DNA of 64,000 bases from Galeruca laticollis (taxonomy: Eukaryota > Arthropoda > Insecta > Coleoptera > Chrysomelidae): contig OY998179.1 in assembly GCA_963921935.1 (NCBI GenBank), positions 23,929,114 through 23,993,113 of the forward strand. Direction: 5' to 3'. The translations under genes and the position numbers were made by a program. Position 1 is the first letter of the stretch, and each line of letters begins with the position of its first letter. Under the pieces are notes generated by a model. The model was given only the letters and a program-made list of their open reading frames with translations. It had not been told where the DNA came from and made no database searches. Below are positions 46,207 to 57,924 of the stretch, piece after piece.

Positions 46207-46392
46207 CTTTATTTTATATAATGCCCCACGTTGGGAAGCAGTTAAATAGGATTACTACTTTTATTTTATATAATGTCCCACGTTGGGAAGCAAGTTAAAT
46301 ATGATTGTTGTGATTCATTAATTTTTTAACTTATATATATTTTTTTTATTCTTTATATGCCCCACTTTTGGGGTAAGCAAGTTATATGTGAT
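46207..46392 (+). repeat. Tandem ~51-bp repeat with CCCACGTTGGG core
   Basis: Two adjacent units share TTTATTTTATATAATG, (C/T)CCCACGTTGGGAAGCA and GTTAAATA(G/T)GATT. A third, degenerate unit (GCCCCACTTTTGGGGTAAGC, 46350-46392) follows. GCCCCACGTTGGG is identical to the 3' arm of animal lysine tRNA, so the minus strand resembles a lysine-type primer-binding site. Confidence 0.7.
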
Positions 46393-48920
46393 TTAACTTT
46401 TACCTTTACGTTCTATATATATGTCTTTTACGTTGTGGTACAGTTAAACATGTGTGTGATGATTTGATTTTTAAGTACTTTATATTTATTAATATACTTT
46501 ATACAAGTTGAATATGATTGGACTTTAAGTATTAATATATATCAATGTATGATTTGGATATATGGATATGTGAATATGAAATGATATTATATTTATTGCA
46601 AATTTTAAACTTTTTATACTATTGTTGGGTTCGCCAAATTATATATTTTTTTATTCAATGCTTGTTTTTATTTATTATGCTATTTATGAACATGTAGTTT
46701 ATTTAATTCTTATGTTTTCTTACCTCGGCTGCTCTTATTCATTTACGACTCTTAAAATCAGTAGGGTTCTGGGCATATTATGATAATAAAATCAACCTTG
46801 CTTATTAATGTGATATATTTATGTGACTGATAAAAAAATTTGTGAAATAAAACTTTTGAAACAAACAGAAAAAAAATGATTCTTATACAAACTATTTGTT
46901 ACGGCTTATTATACAGTTAGACTGTAACTATTTATTAATAAAATAAATGATTAACCTTTTTGTTCTACCAATTCTTATGTTATACATAAATAATGAGTTA
47001 TTTTATATATATCTAAATTTCCACTTTGAATATGACTTTCTTTATATTCCAAAAAAATTATACCTTTCTTTTTAACCACGACTTTTTCTGGCTCAGTTGC
47101 ATAACTTGGTCGAAATCTTGTGAGCGTTGAAATTCTTAGAAATTTGCAAACACCTGCTCTTTCTAACTTTGCTTCTATGTTAAACAAAAAACTTTTTAAA
47201 GTGTTTCCTTTTTTTTAACTAAGAGGATTTATGAAATGATTTCAAATGTTAAATTTTAGTTTTCTTCGGAACGTGAACTTGGAAACACATTTGATATTTT
47301 ATCGATTCAAATTTTACGTTTTTACATATTATTTTACCGTATGGTAATAATTGTGTATTGATATAAACTGGAATTAGTTGTGGTCTGTTACTAGTGGAAA
47401 TTTTTATATATATTTTTGGTGAAGTTCGACATGAAAGAAATTATACATTTATCTACACTTTATAATGGTAAGTTTTGATATTACTTTTCTTTGGTATATT
47501 ATATTCATGTAAAGATAACAGAACTTTACTACCAGGTATATGAGCTCTTAAAATTTTTTATATCACTTGAAATTATTATTTTAAAATTATTATTTATACG
47601 TTCTTATTTGAAAGTTTCATTTATTTGGTACCAAATATATTTAATAAACACACAACCGACCTTAGTTCCTCTTTTTGAAAAAATGCGACATCGGAGGAGA
47701 CGCTTCCAATAGATTTTCCCGCCTTGGCTGTTGAATACCTTTGCTTTTCATTATCTGGGTGATAATTTTCTTCCTCTGCTACTTGTAGTCTCACAAACGT
47801 TTGTTACACTTGATTTATTTTACAATTGATTAGATTTATATTGATTTATATACTTTTCCTTTGACTAATTATAAATTTGTTACATTAAAAAAAACTAGGA
47901 TAACTTTATATTAGTGTTACCTATCTGATTACTGACACTCAACTACCAATTTCCCCCATTTTACATCGAACACAACCCTTTTTATCGTCTGTCACCGGAA
48001 GTGGTTTTTGTTCTCGAAAGTTCGATTGAAAATTTCACCTGTCACTTTGTTTATTGTTGTTTTTATTGTTTTTCTGACTTAAACTTATTGCAAACTATAG
48101 TTTTTTATACCTAATATACTTATTGTCATTGACTTATTCACTCACACCTTATTATTATTGTCTTTTTCCATATCACTGTTTATTTGCGTTGTTTTGATTG
48201 GTCAATGCAATTTCATTAATTCTACGTTTTCTACAATCTACATATTTACTTATTATACATATATACAATTCATTTCTCATTATGTTTGATATTATTACAC
48301 CTATATACATAAACTATGTCGGTAATCATTTATTTCATTATTGTTTTTCACATTCAAAATAATTTATGTTGGTATAATTTGTCTCAACTGTTTTATTTTG
48401 GTATAAATTTGACCTTGCCCATATTACAGATTCCTACTTATTATAATATTTCCTATACCTACTTTTATGATTAATTATTAACTAAATATCTTATTCTATA
48501 TATTTTATTACTTCTAAATGTCTTTTTATTGTTTAATCATTATAGTTTTAGTTAAATTTGTTAGAAGTTTCTATTTATTTTTAAAATATAAACAGATGCT
48601 CTGGGTGTCTAAGATTCCATGCAGCGTTATATTATTTCTTGATCTGCGTTTACTTGTGAGGTTCTGTCTAAGGTTGTTTTTATTAAGTTGAAGAATTAAT
48701 TTTTACAACTGATTTTCTGATGTTTGTTTATGATTTCTTTTTATATTTATTTACTATCTTTTTGATTATAACCATTGGTCGTACTTAGTTATATTGTTAT
48801 ACTAGGTATTTTATTATTTTGATACATCATTTTTAAAAAATTATTTTTATTGACAAAATTTTAATTCTATATCCTTTATCAGGATTCTATATGGGTTCTG
48901 TATATGTTCTATTTACAACA

Positions 48921-49085
48921 ATATATATATATATATATAATATATATAATATATATAATATATATATATATATATAATTGAAATCTCGGAATCGGCTCCA
49001 ACGATTTTCATACAATTTAGTATATAGGGGGTTTCGGGGGCGATAAATCGATCCAGCTAGGAATTATTTTTAGAAAATGTCATTT
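48921..49085 (+). mobile_element. Possible Helitron-type 5' end
   Basis: After a TA-rich run comes AATTGAAATCTCGGAATCGG and CTCCAACGATTTTCATACAA, then TAGGGGGTTTCGGGGGCGAT. This style (TA run, CTCGGAATCGGCTC, target-like CGATTTT) resembles the start of Helitrons such as the one at 25.2 kb. No 3' CTAG end was located, so this is a tentative call. Confidence 0.3.
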
Positions 49086-49874
49086 TATTCGTGTTTTATC
49101 GATAATCAACTTAAACATAAACTTGGAAGAAAAATAACAAAAAGGAGGCGTTTGAGTAGTCTCAACTGAAAAATATGACTCTTCCTGACATCTATTGGCG
49201 AATAATAATACTATTTTTTGTGAGCAACTAATTGCTTTAACGACACGACAACAGATGGCGTTGTTAAGTAACACGAAGTCAATGAGTGTTTGCTTTGTAT
49301 ATATATATATATATATATATATATTTAAATTATTTACTTTCTTGACCACTTAAGATATATTTTGGTTACTTTCTTGGATTAAAGGTCAAATATACTTAAA
49401 AAAACATTTAATAACGACGTACGTTTCGACTTATGAAGTCATCTTCTGGTTAATAAAATAATCTAAAATTATTACATGTATAAATTAAAATTTTGTCAAT
49501 ATTTATAAAATCAAATTACACGAAAACAATATAAATTATTACCTTTCTTTCATTATTTCAGATATCACATGAAAGACAAAACAATTTCTGAACAGGTACA
49601 TATTTATCACGCATTGCTTGGACATTGAACTGAATACAAATTGGTCTCTCTATAGATTAGTTGTAATTTTTTTATCATAATTAATATTTTCCTTTTTTAT
49701 ACTTTATCGTTAGTACGGACAAATTATGATTTTAATGCTGTTAAATTTTATAGCAAAGTGCAAGAGATCAGAGCTAGTATCATTCTCTCAAAATACCATC
49801 ATAGATGATGTTTAAATTACTAATATCGCTTCTATTATTTATGCTATTAGGATCTTTTTTAATGTTAATCATTT

Positions 49875-51026
49875 CTAAAAACGTTCTAACTTTTTCATTT
49901 TTTCCCTGGCCAATATTTTCACATCGTTAAAGTTAAAACTATGTCCAGTATTTTTGCAATGATTTGATAATGCTGTGACATCGGTTTTTGCATATTTGTG
50001 TGCTTGAATTCTTTTTTGAAGGTATTGTTTACTTTGACCAACATAGGTGCAATTGCAGTCATTGCATGGAATTTGATAGACTGTGTGCGTTTGCTTGTTT
50101 ATTGGAATTTTTGGTTTCATTTTTGAAAAGAATTGCTGGTTTGTGTTTTTTAGTTTATGAGACACTGATAATTTTTGTTTTTTTACACATTTAGTAATTT
50201 TTTCTGATAGTCCATGAACATATGGTAATGACATGTATATCTCTTGTTGATTTATTTGTTGACTAGAATTGAAAATAGCATGAACTCTCTTCTTAATGTG
50301 TTTATTAATAAAAGTTAACGGATAATTATTTTCTAACAATATTTTGCGTATTTTGTTTAAATTTTCTTTTCTAAATTTAGGATGCGACAACTTAACTGCT
50401 CTGTCAGTTAAATTTTTAATAACATTTTTTTTATAGCTTAGTGGAGCATTAGAGTAATAACTTGTGTACCTGTGTGAAGCAAGTGGTTTTGAATACCAAT
50501 TTGTAAAAATGCTACCTTTATTGTCATATGAGACAGACACATCTAAAAAATTTATTGTATTTTCTGTTTCCATTTCAGCGGTAAATTTTAATCTCGAATT
50601 ATAGGTATTAAATTTATCTAATATTTCATTAACTTTGTCCTTCGGTACACAAGTTATTATGTCATCTACATATCTTTTAAAAAATACTGGTTGAAAACTA
50701 AGTGATTGAATAACTTCTTCCTCAACGTATTCCATAACAAGGTTGGCAACCGTTGCGGCCATGGGAGAGCCCATTGCTATTCCAAATATTTGAGAATAAA
50801 AATTGTTCTCAAATTGAAAATATGTTGAGGATAAACACAATTCAGCACCACTGAGAAACTCATTTAAATCTAAGTTAGTGTATGTTTTGAGTTGATCCCA
50901 TTTTTCTTCAATTATTTTCAAAGCTAGTTTTGTGTCTACATTCGTATATAATGATGTGACATCCAGGGAAATTAATACGTGATTTTTAGGGACATTTTCA
51001 ATTCTAGTCAACAAATAAATCAACAA
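49875..51026 (-). pseudogene. Penelope RT + GIY-YIG endonuclease, 5' truncated
   Basis: The open frame covers the palm and thumb of the reverse transcriptase: HVLISLDVTSLYTNVDTKLA, FGIAMGSPMAATVANLVMEY and catalytic FFKRYVDDIITCVPK, then NTINFLDVSVSYDNKGSIF. The endonuclease shows HTVYQIPCNDCNCTYVGQSK (GIY-YIG equivalent), LQKRIQAHKY and HCKNTGHSF. The first residues (MLIYLLT) come from the inverted arm, so the true N terminus and the fingers are missing. A one-base loss in an A run after ILARE shifts the frame near 49905 compared with the right arm. Confidence 0.9.
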
Positions 51027-51491
51027 GAGATATACATGTCATTACCATATGTTCATGGACTATCAGAAAAAATTACTAAATGTGTAAAAAAACAAAAATT
51101 ATCAGTGTCTCATAAACTAAAAAACACAAACCAGCAATTCTTTTCAAAAATGAAACCAAAAATTCCAATAAACAAGCAAACGCACACAGTCTATCAAATT
51201 CCATGCAATGACTGCAATTGCACCTATGTTGGTCAAAGTAAACAATACCTTCAAAAAAGAATTCAAGCACACAAATATGCAAAAACCGATGTCACAGCAT
51301 TATCAAATCATTGCAAAAATACTGGACATAGTTTTAACTTTAACGATGTGAAAATATTGGCCAGGGAAAAAAATGAAAAAGCTAGAACGTTTTTAGAAAT
51401 GATTAACATTAAAAAAGATCCTAATAGCATAAATAATAGAAGCGATATTAGTAATTTAAACATCATTTATGATGGTATTTTGAGAGAATGA
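51007..51491 (+). pseudogene. Penelope GIY-YIG endonuclease, inverted partial copy
   Basis: Starts within the linker (NSSQQINQQEIYMSLPYVHG) and runs through the whole endonuclease to the natural end, ARTFLEMINIKKDPNSINNR ... YDGILRE and TGA. It is nearly identical to the minus-strand copy but keeps the correct C-terminal frame, indicating recent origin. It lacks the reverse transcriptase. Confidence 0.9.
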
Positions 51492-51906
51492 TATTAGCTC
51501 TGATCTCTTGCACTTTGCTATAAAATTTAACAGCATTAAAATCATAATTTGTCCGTACTAACGATAAAGTATAAAAAAGAAAAATATTAATTATGATAAA
51601 AAAATTACAACTAATCTATAGAGAGACCAATTTGTATTCAGTTCAATGTCCAAGCAATGCGTGATAAATATGTACCTGTTCAGAAATTGTTTTGTCTTTC
51701 ATGTGATATCTGAAATAATGAAAGAAAGGTAAAAATTTATATTGTTTTCGTGTAATTTGATTTTATAAATATTGACAAAATTTTAATTTATACATGTAAT
51801 AATTTTAGATTATTTTATTAACCAGAAGATGACTTCATAAGTCGAAACGTACGTCGTTATTAAATGTTTTTTTAAGTATATTTGACCTTTAATCCAAGAA
51901 AGTAAC

Positions 51907-51956
<50 letters not shown>

Positions 51957-52179
51957 GATAAACTGTAAAAAATTAAGTATTTGTTTCTAATATAAGATTA
52001 AACTAATTGCACTCATGATTTTTTTCTTTAAATAACCAGTTCATATTTTTTTATTATTCTATCGGTAAGATCGAAAAATATTATTCATATTTCATCATTT
52101 TATTAGTAATTCGTACTTAAATATAATTTCCAGAAAACACAATTTAAAAAAAAATACCGAACAAAGCTCGGTATCCAGA

Positions 52180-52545
52180 TATTTTAAGGAAAATAGCAGG
52201 TAAAACAAAATGGGATGAAGTAAGGAACGAAGAAATCAGAAACATAACTAATCAAGAACCACTAATAACAAAGATTAAAAAGAAACAACTAAATTGGTAT
52301 GTAAGAATGAAGCAAGATAGAATTGCGAGAAAAGTTATGGAAATAGGAATATCAAGAAAAAGACAAAGAGGAAGACCCAGGAGGAAATGGATAGATCAGA
52401 TTGAAGATATTGGAAAAACAAGGGAAAAACATTAGGAGAGATGAAGGCATTGGCCAGGGACAGAAAAGAATGGAAAAAATGGGTACATGAAGAACTCCAA
52501 TCCGACGCATGAGAAGGCATAAGGATAAGAGAAAGAAAGATTTGT
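52180..52545 (+). pseudogene. RTE-like reverse transcriptase, C-terminal part
   Basis: The frame reads ILRKIAGKTKWDEVRNEEIR, KKQLNWYVRMKQDRIARKVM and KRQRGRPRRKWIDQIEDIGK, then a frameshift before RDRKEWKKWVHEELQSDA. This is the standard tail after the thumb in RTE-type ORF2. It starts precisely where the 43600-44165 fragment ends, so the two are most simply one gene split by about 8 kb. Confidence 0.85.
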
Positions 52546-53090
52546 ATATTTGCTCTTCCTTGGAGACTATTTATTCCTCGAACAATTACCGTATGACTCG
52601 CCGTGTAGTGTTGAGTGATAATTTGTTTTATTGTTTTTATGTATATATTAATTTTTGAACGTATTTAAGATTTTGTATCTTATTGTTGCCGTCTGTTGTT
52701 GGTACCTAGTTATGCATGTACCCATATTGTAGATTTTTTACATGTTAATAAACATAATAAACGCGTTTTAGTGAGTACTTCCGTAACCTCCACAGACACA
52801 TTACCGAAAATACCTCATTTTTTATAATTTCTCTCTCTTATCGCAGTTTCGGAAATTTTTCCTGTGAATTAAAATTTCTGGCGCCCTTTAATTACCTTTC
52901 CCATTGCTTAACTCTCATAACATATACCCACGACTCTTAGCTCTTCAATCAAAATAAGAGTGCCGTTCGCATACGTCTTAATTGTTTATCGTCGTTTCAA
53001 ATAATAATACTTCACTAGGTCATCTTTGTTCCATACAAGGAAATTTTGGAAAACTTTGAACCGAACAGTTAAGACGGTAACAATATTGCT
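52546..53090. other. Non-coding stretch
   Basis: Probably the 3' untranslated part of the split reverse-transcriptase element, then unassigned DNA. AATAAACATAATAAACG at about 52747 could be a polyadenylation-type tail. No gene seen. Confidence 0.35.
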
Positions 53091-53093
53091 AGC

Positions 53094-53805
53094 AGTGTCA
53101 CTGACCGATACCAGTCAGCTGATGAAATTGCTGGTCCATCGGAGCATCACATTACTGGGGATTGCGGAGACGAAACATTTGAAACCCATACGGCTGATAA
53201 TCAGGATTGCAATGGCACAATAATTGAAACCTCTAAGACTGATATTCAAGAATCTGAACTCACCAAAGGAACTAATATTATTGTGAAATTTATATCGCCG
53301 GCAGTATTGAAAGGCTTTCCGAAAGCACCAGAATTAAAACAAAAGAACATGGTAGAAAAAAGAAGAGTATCATAGCTACAGACACGCCAGAACTTAATGA
53401 AATAAAAGCAAAATCCAAGGAGAAAGTGAGGTAGGCGGAATTAAAAATGAGAAAAAAGCAGGGAAAATTAAATGTCGCCAAGACCAGAGTGTTTAAAGAA
53501 TCTTCTAATGAAGAGAGTCTGATAGGGAATCCTATCAGGAAGATACTAGGGGCTCCTCTGAAGATTCTAGTGATATTGAAGATGCCTTGGATAGAGATAA
53601 CTTTCTTGCACTGGAGCGACAACAAATCGCTGGGGACTACGTTTTAGTTCAATTTGATGAATTAAAAACTGTTATCTTTTATTTTGGAAAAATTTTAAAT
53701 AAAAAAAAAATAGAATTTGAAATTTCATTTCTTCGTAAAAGTAACAAGTTTGACAACTGTTTTTTCCATCCCGTAACAGAAGATAAAAGCGAATTGTGTT
53801 TGAGT
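53094..53805 (+). pseudogene. pogo/Tigger-like transposase, C-terminal tail
   Basis: An acidic linker leads to ISPAVLKGFPKAPELKQKN and, after a frameshift, KKKSIIATDTPELNEIKAKS. An SSNEES-type acidic stretch follows, then GDYVLVQFDELKTVIFYFGK and FEISFLRKSNKFDNCFFHPV. This order (P.PKA, KGKS-like basic patch, T.TPE, SSS/DE stretch, GDFVLVKF, Y-GK, FLRR) is the C terminus of many insect pogo-type proteins. The DDE domain and the DNA-binding half are absent. It runs into gypsy sequence at about 53.8 kb. Confidence 0.6.
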
Positions 53806-54300
53806 CTCAGTGTCTTGCCAGGGTCGAATGACGGCTGCCAAACCTCGTGTGTATTTGTTACTGGCGGATACGTTGTGTGCCAGTGAATACTCTTCCGTGA
53901 TCGTGAACAAATCTTATCTTTGGTCTGTAGTGACTCCGTATCTAGCTTTCCCGGTACCTCCGTTTGCACCCATAAATTCTTCGAAGGCTGGGTTGGACTC
54001 TTGTTATATATGGTTAATTATTTATCACGATCTCTTTCGAATAGCATTAGTCGGTTTTGGTTGACTACTCTTGGTTTTCCATTGGGGATCTTGCTTATAC
54101 GATAGATGACGTCGTTGAACCTCTTCTTGACTAAGTACGGACCTTCCCATTATTTCTGTAATTTTGGAGAAAATAAGTTTCTCTTTGTCGCGTTCTGTAA
54201 CCATACTTTGTCCCCTTCTTTGAAATTGCCTTTTGTGGCCTGCCAATCGTACTGTTATTCATTCTATCGCTTGCAACTTGAAGTTTCGTTCGTACCAATT

Positions 54301-54338
54301 GAAGACATGAGTTGATAAAGGTGCTATGTCCACTTTTT
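54301..54338 (+). repeat. Left terminal inverted repeat
   Basis: 38 bp, identical in reverse complement to 57887-57924; the next base differs. Confidence 0.95.
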
Positions 54339-54683
54339 TCAAATAATTAGGTTTTGGTTTATTTGGTTCTCTAATAACCCAATGCAACCCCTGATTAAAC
54401 CTAGATTGTCAGATTTTCAATACTATGGGATATTTTTATTGAAAAGATGCTATATCAGTCACGCATTCGCCATATATTAGTAGATAAAGGTGCTATGTCC
54501 AATTTGGTGACATAGCACATTTATCCACTAAACTATTGGAAAGTTCTGTTCACATGTTCGGGTGCTATGTGATATTTTAAGGTTATGTTTATAATATTTA
54601 TACTGTTTCTGTGACCAAATCCGGGATTTTTAAAGAAGGTTTTTCAAGGAATACGGTTTTAAAACTACATAATAATAGTTCAT

Positions 54684-57540
54684 CATGAGTTCCAGAACTA
54701 AGAGAATGTTGGCATTGATAACAGATAAGAATTTATGTCTTCCTAGTGAAGGTAAGTTGTTTTAGTTTACTATTATTATTTTTGCTCTCCCCATTTACCA
54801 TTAAATTTATTCTAAAAAGGTAAACTTGGAATATTTTTAATATTATTCGTTTTTCGGTACTTTTCAGAGGATAAAAGTTATTCGAACTCCTGTCCAAGTA
54901 CAGAGAAAATTGTTGAAGAAAACAATATAATGCAAGACATCGCCCAACAAAAGTCTCTGCAAAATGTGAATAGTGTTGAGCAACCAAGCACTAGCGGACT
55001 TCAAAAGCAGTGCAGCTCTGAAACAGGTAAGCATAAAATAACATTTTTCTAATTTTGACATATAATGTGACACTTTTTAAAACTGATTGACGTTATGAAA
55101 TATCTTACTTAAAGTAAAATATTATGTAACTGGTTACGAAAAATGGAATATTATGTAACGTCAAACTGACATGAAGTGACAACTGTCAACAGACTTGATT
55201 TCTGTTTTCACAATTTTTATCAATAATATTCTATATTTACTATTACTTATTCAAAATTAGAAAAAATCTTGTATGTCATACGTTAAGAAATGCAATTTTG
55301 TGTAACTTGTGAGATGTTTGCGGAACTCACTGCGTTCGTTCCACAAAAATCTCACGCGTTACACAAAATTAGGCATTTCGTAACTGATTACATAAATAGC
55401 TATTGGAAGCTCCCTACTAAATATATGCAATTTTTTCCAGAGTCTATAGAAAATTGTGATGAAGAGAGCGTCACATCAGGCAGCGAATATTTACCATCCA
55501 GTGATGGAGAATATTCTGACTCATTTATTTTCCCCAATAGGCACAAACATGAAAATGTTCATAGAATTATACGTAAAGTGTTTTTTGATGACAAGGAAAA
55601 TGACAAAGAGGCCGAAAACCTAGACAAAAAAACCATTGGAAATTCAAAAAACGTTGCAAGCTTAGGATTGCTTGACGAAGATATTCTGGAAGTTGAAGGT
55701 GATGGAGGAACACAAGACGAAATGCATAACAATAGACAAAAATTTCATGTTACTGCTGATGGGATAAGAAACAGTGCGACGGTTAAACCCGATTTCAAAG
55801 TAGCTAAAAAGAGAGCACGGAATCCCGAGAAATGGAAAAGAAACAAAGCTGCAAAGTTAAGACAACAAGGTGAAGCATATGTATCTCAAAAAACTGGTAA
55901 AGTCGTGGAAAAAAAAGTAATAAAAGACGAAATATTATGTAAAGAAAGTTGTCGCCTGAAGTGTAGTGAGAGATTTAGCATTCAAAGCAGAGAAAAAATT
56001 TTGGAAAAATTTTATAAACTGGATATTAATTCCAAAAATGTCTTGATTTTCAAAAGTATCAAAATGTACGAAGTTAATCGTCATCGGTCTCGTAAAAATT
56101 TGAAAACCAAATCTTACTCTTTTAAATATACAGTAACATGTGACAAAGAAACCGCACTGGTGTGCAAAAATGCCTTCTGCTCTCTGTACAGAATTGGAAG
56201 GAAAAAAGTGTTTCGGGCTCAACAAGAGCTAAAAGCTGGTCAGGTAGCCCCCTCGCCGCATAAGCAGGGTCATCACACAAATCCTAAAAAGATTCCTGAA
56301 GATGTAATTACCTGTATTGAAAACCACATCAAGCAGTTTCCTTCTGAAGAATCACATTATTCTAGGAACAAAAATTAATATAAAAAATACATTTCTCCTT
56401 TACTTAATATTAATAAACTCCACCAACTTTATATAGAGCAATGCGAAGAGATAAAACACGAAAATAAATATATGGTTAAGGCCTCCTTCTATCAGCATAT
56501 TTTCGAAACAAAGTTTAATTTGTCTTTTGGTGCTCCGAAAAGCGATACTTGCAGTATATGCGATGCTGGGGAAAATACCTCAGAGCACACCGAAAATTTC
56601 CAATTTGCCTTCGCCTTGCAGAAAGTTGACCGAGAAGTTACAGTTGTTGATAAAGAAAAATGTTACATTACAATGGACCTCCAACAAACAATGCCACTAC
56701 CAAAGTTATCAACGTCTAAATCATTTTATTTGAGGCAAATGTGGCTGTACAACTTTGGCATCCACTGTATAACTAGTTCAGGACACAAATCCTATTTTTT
56801 CACATGGACTGAAGACATCGCCAATAGAGGCAGCAATGAAATTGCAAGTTCGATTTTGCAAGTTACTTAAAGAAGAAAATGCAGAGATAGAGCATTTGAT
56901 AATTTGGTCAGATCAATGTGGGGGACAAAACAAAAACTTTTCTGTTCTAAGCCTCTACGAATACTTGATATTGAATAATGTCTTTAAAATTATCGATCAC
57001 AAATTTCCTGAGGTTGGCTACAGCTACCTAGATTCAGATAGAGACTTTGGACGAATTGAGAAAGTTCTTCGGAAACACCAAAATATTTATATACCAGACC
57101 AATGTCGGGAAATAATAAAATCTGCCAGTACCAGACAGAGTTTGTGTTTCAATATGGAACATTTTTTCTATGATTTTGAAACACTTCCAGCCAAACTCCA
57201 TTTATACAAAAAAGTGACCAATACGCTTAATCAAAAAATATACTTCCGCGATAAGGTCAAATGGATTAGAGTGAATGAATTTGGCAAATACTCTTACAAA
57301 ACTAATTTAGACCCATTCGGTCCCTTTATGGAAGTCGATTTGCAGAAAAAAAGGGAAACCGTAGTACAAGCTGAAAAAGTGGTTTTACAGAAGTTACCTA
57401 AATGCGGTGGTCTCACTAGTGAAAAGATATCGAATCTGCAAGATCAACTGAAATTCATCCCAACAGATTACAGATGGAACTTTGATATTGTTTTGGAAGA
57501 AACTAAAAAAAACCCTAAGAAAAATCGGAAGACCTATTAG
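54684..57540 (+). pseudogene. Sola-like transposase gene, four or more exons, two lesions
   Basis: Exon 1 (MSSRTKRMLALITDKNLCLP, 54684 to about 54751), exon 2 (about 54868-55026) and exon 3 (from 55441) join in phase 1 at GT-AG borders. Exon 3 holds an acidic region, a basic stretch (ARNPEKWKRNKAAKLRQQGE), CKESCRLKCSERFSIQSREK and HIKQFPSEESHYSRNKN. A TAA at 56376-56378 interrupts; the frame resumes with MVKASFYQHIFETKFNLSFG, KSDTCSICDAGEN and CYITMDLQQTMPLPKLSTSK. A frameshift near 56860 leads to LIIWSDQCGGQNKNFSVL and YLDSDRDFGRIEKVLRKH. The candidate catalytic residues are D in MDLQQ, D in WSDQCG and D/E in DFGRIE. Related proteins are often listed as uncharacterised in insects. Confidence 0.8.
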
Positions 57541-57886
57541 GCTTTAAGTTTCTTTGTGTCAACTTGTGTTTTATTTAATTTCATAAGAAATAAAAATTTA
57601 TTTCAATATACCTGAGTGATTTTCCAAGTTATTTCAAATCAAAAGTAACATAGCTCCTCTATCCACTAAAATAAATAGTATAACTCGCTTTAGATGTTAG
57701 TTGATAAAAGTGCTATGTCCATCAAAATCAAAATAACTATAAATCATTGAAGTTTATTTGATTATAAAATAACAAGCTAAGTAGTACAAACAAATACCGA
57801 CCTTATGAGATACTGTTTGTATTGATTGAAAATTTTGTAAAAAAATTCCGAGTTGAAACGCGTTTTCCTCATTTACTCAAAACTTT

Positions 57887-57924
57887 AAAAAGTGGACATA
57901 GCACCTTTATCAACTCATGTCTTC
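57887..57924 (-). repeat. Right terminal inverted repeat
   Basis: Perfect inverse copy of 54301-54338. Confidence 0.95.

Larger units (their letters stand above)
44238..48920. other. Long AT-rich segment without genes
   Basis: No open frame above 73 codons has any recognisable motif. Visible structures are a split tRNA-like sequence at 44330-44425, a hairpin at about 45074-45167 (TCTGGAATTGGTAT against ATACCAATTTCTGGA), and a short tandem repeat at 46.2 kb. It lies inside a split reverse-transcriptase gene, so it arrived by insertion or by stepwise accretion. A nuclear mitochondrial copy was considered and rejected. Confidence 0.5.
49353..51912. mobile_element. Penelope-like element, head-to-head palindrome
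   Basis: Two inverse copies of about 900 bp (49353 to about 50275 and about 51005-51912) flank a unique reverse-transcriptase segment. Both arms end outward in CCAAGAAAGTAACCAAAATA next to (TA)n. The left copy reads on the minus strand from the reverse transcriptase into the GIY-YIG endonuclease; the right copy reads on the plus strand and starts in the linker. Inverted, 5'-truncated partial copies are typical of Penelope insertions. Confidence 0.9.
54301..57924 (+). mobile_element. Complete DNA transposon, Sola-like, 38-bp perfect TIRs
   Basis: The ends are perfect 38-bp inverted repeats beginning GAAGACATGAGTTGATAAAG. AATT flanks both sides (54297-54300 and 57925-57928), and the interrupted gypsy sequence reads through correctly when the element and one AATT are removed. 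The motif GATAAAGGTGCTATGTCCA recurs inside each end (about 54484, 54508 inverted, 57703). It encodes a spliced DDE-type protein. A 4-bp target duplication and this protein family suggest Sola; that name is my inference. Confidence 0.9.

Noticed and set aside
44238..48920. Nuclear copy of mitochondrial DNA
   Set aside because: The base composition fits, but no long frame appears even allowing TGA as Trp, and no mitochondrial protein or rRNA pattern was recognised.
51076..51282. 68-codon minus frame identical to one at 49988-50194 on the plus strand
   Set aside because: It recurs only because of the Penelope palindrome; it is antisense to the endonuclease.
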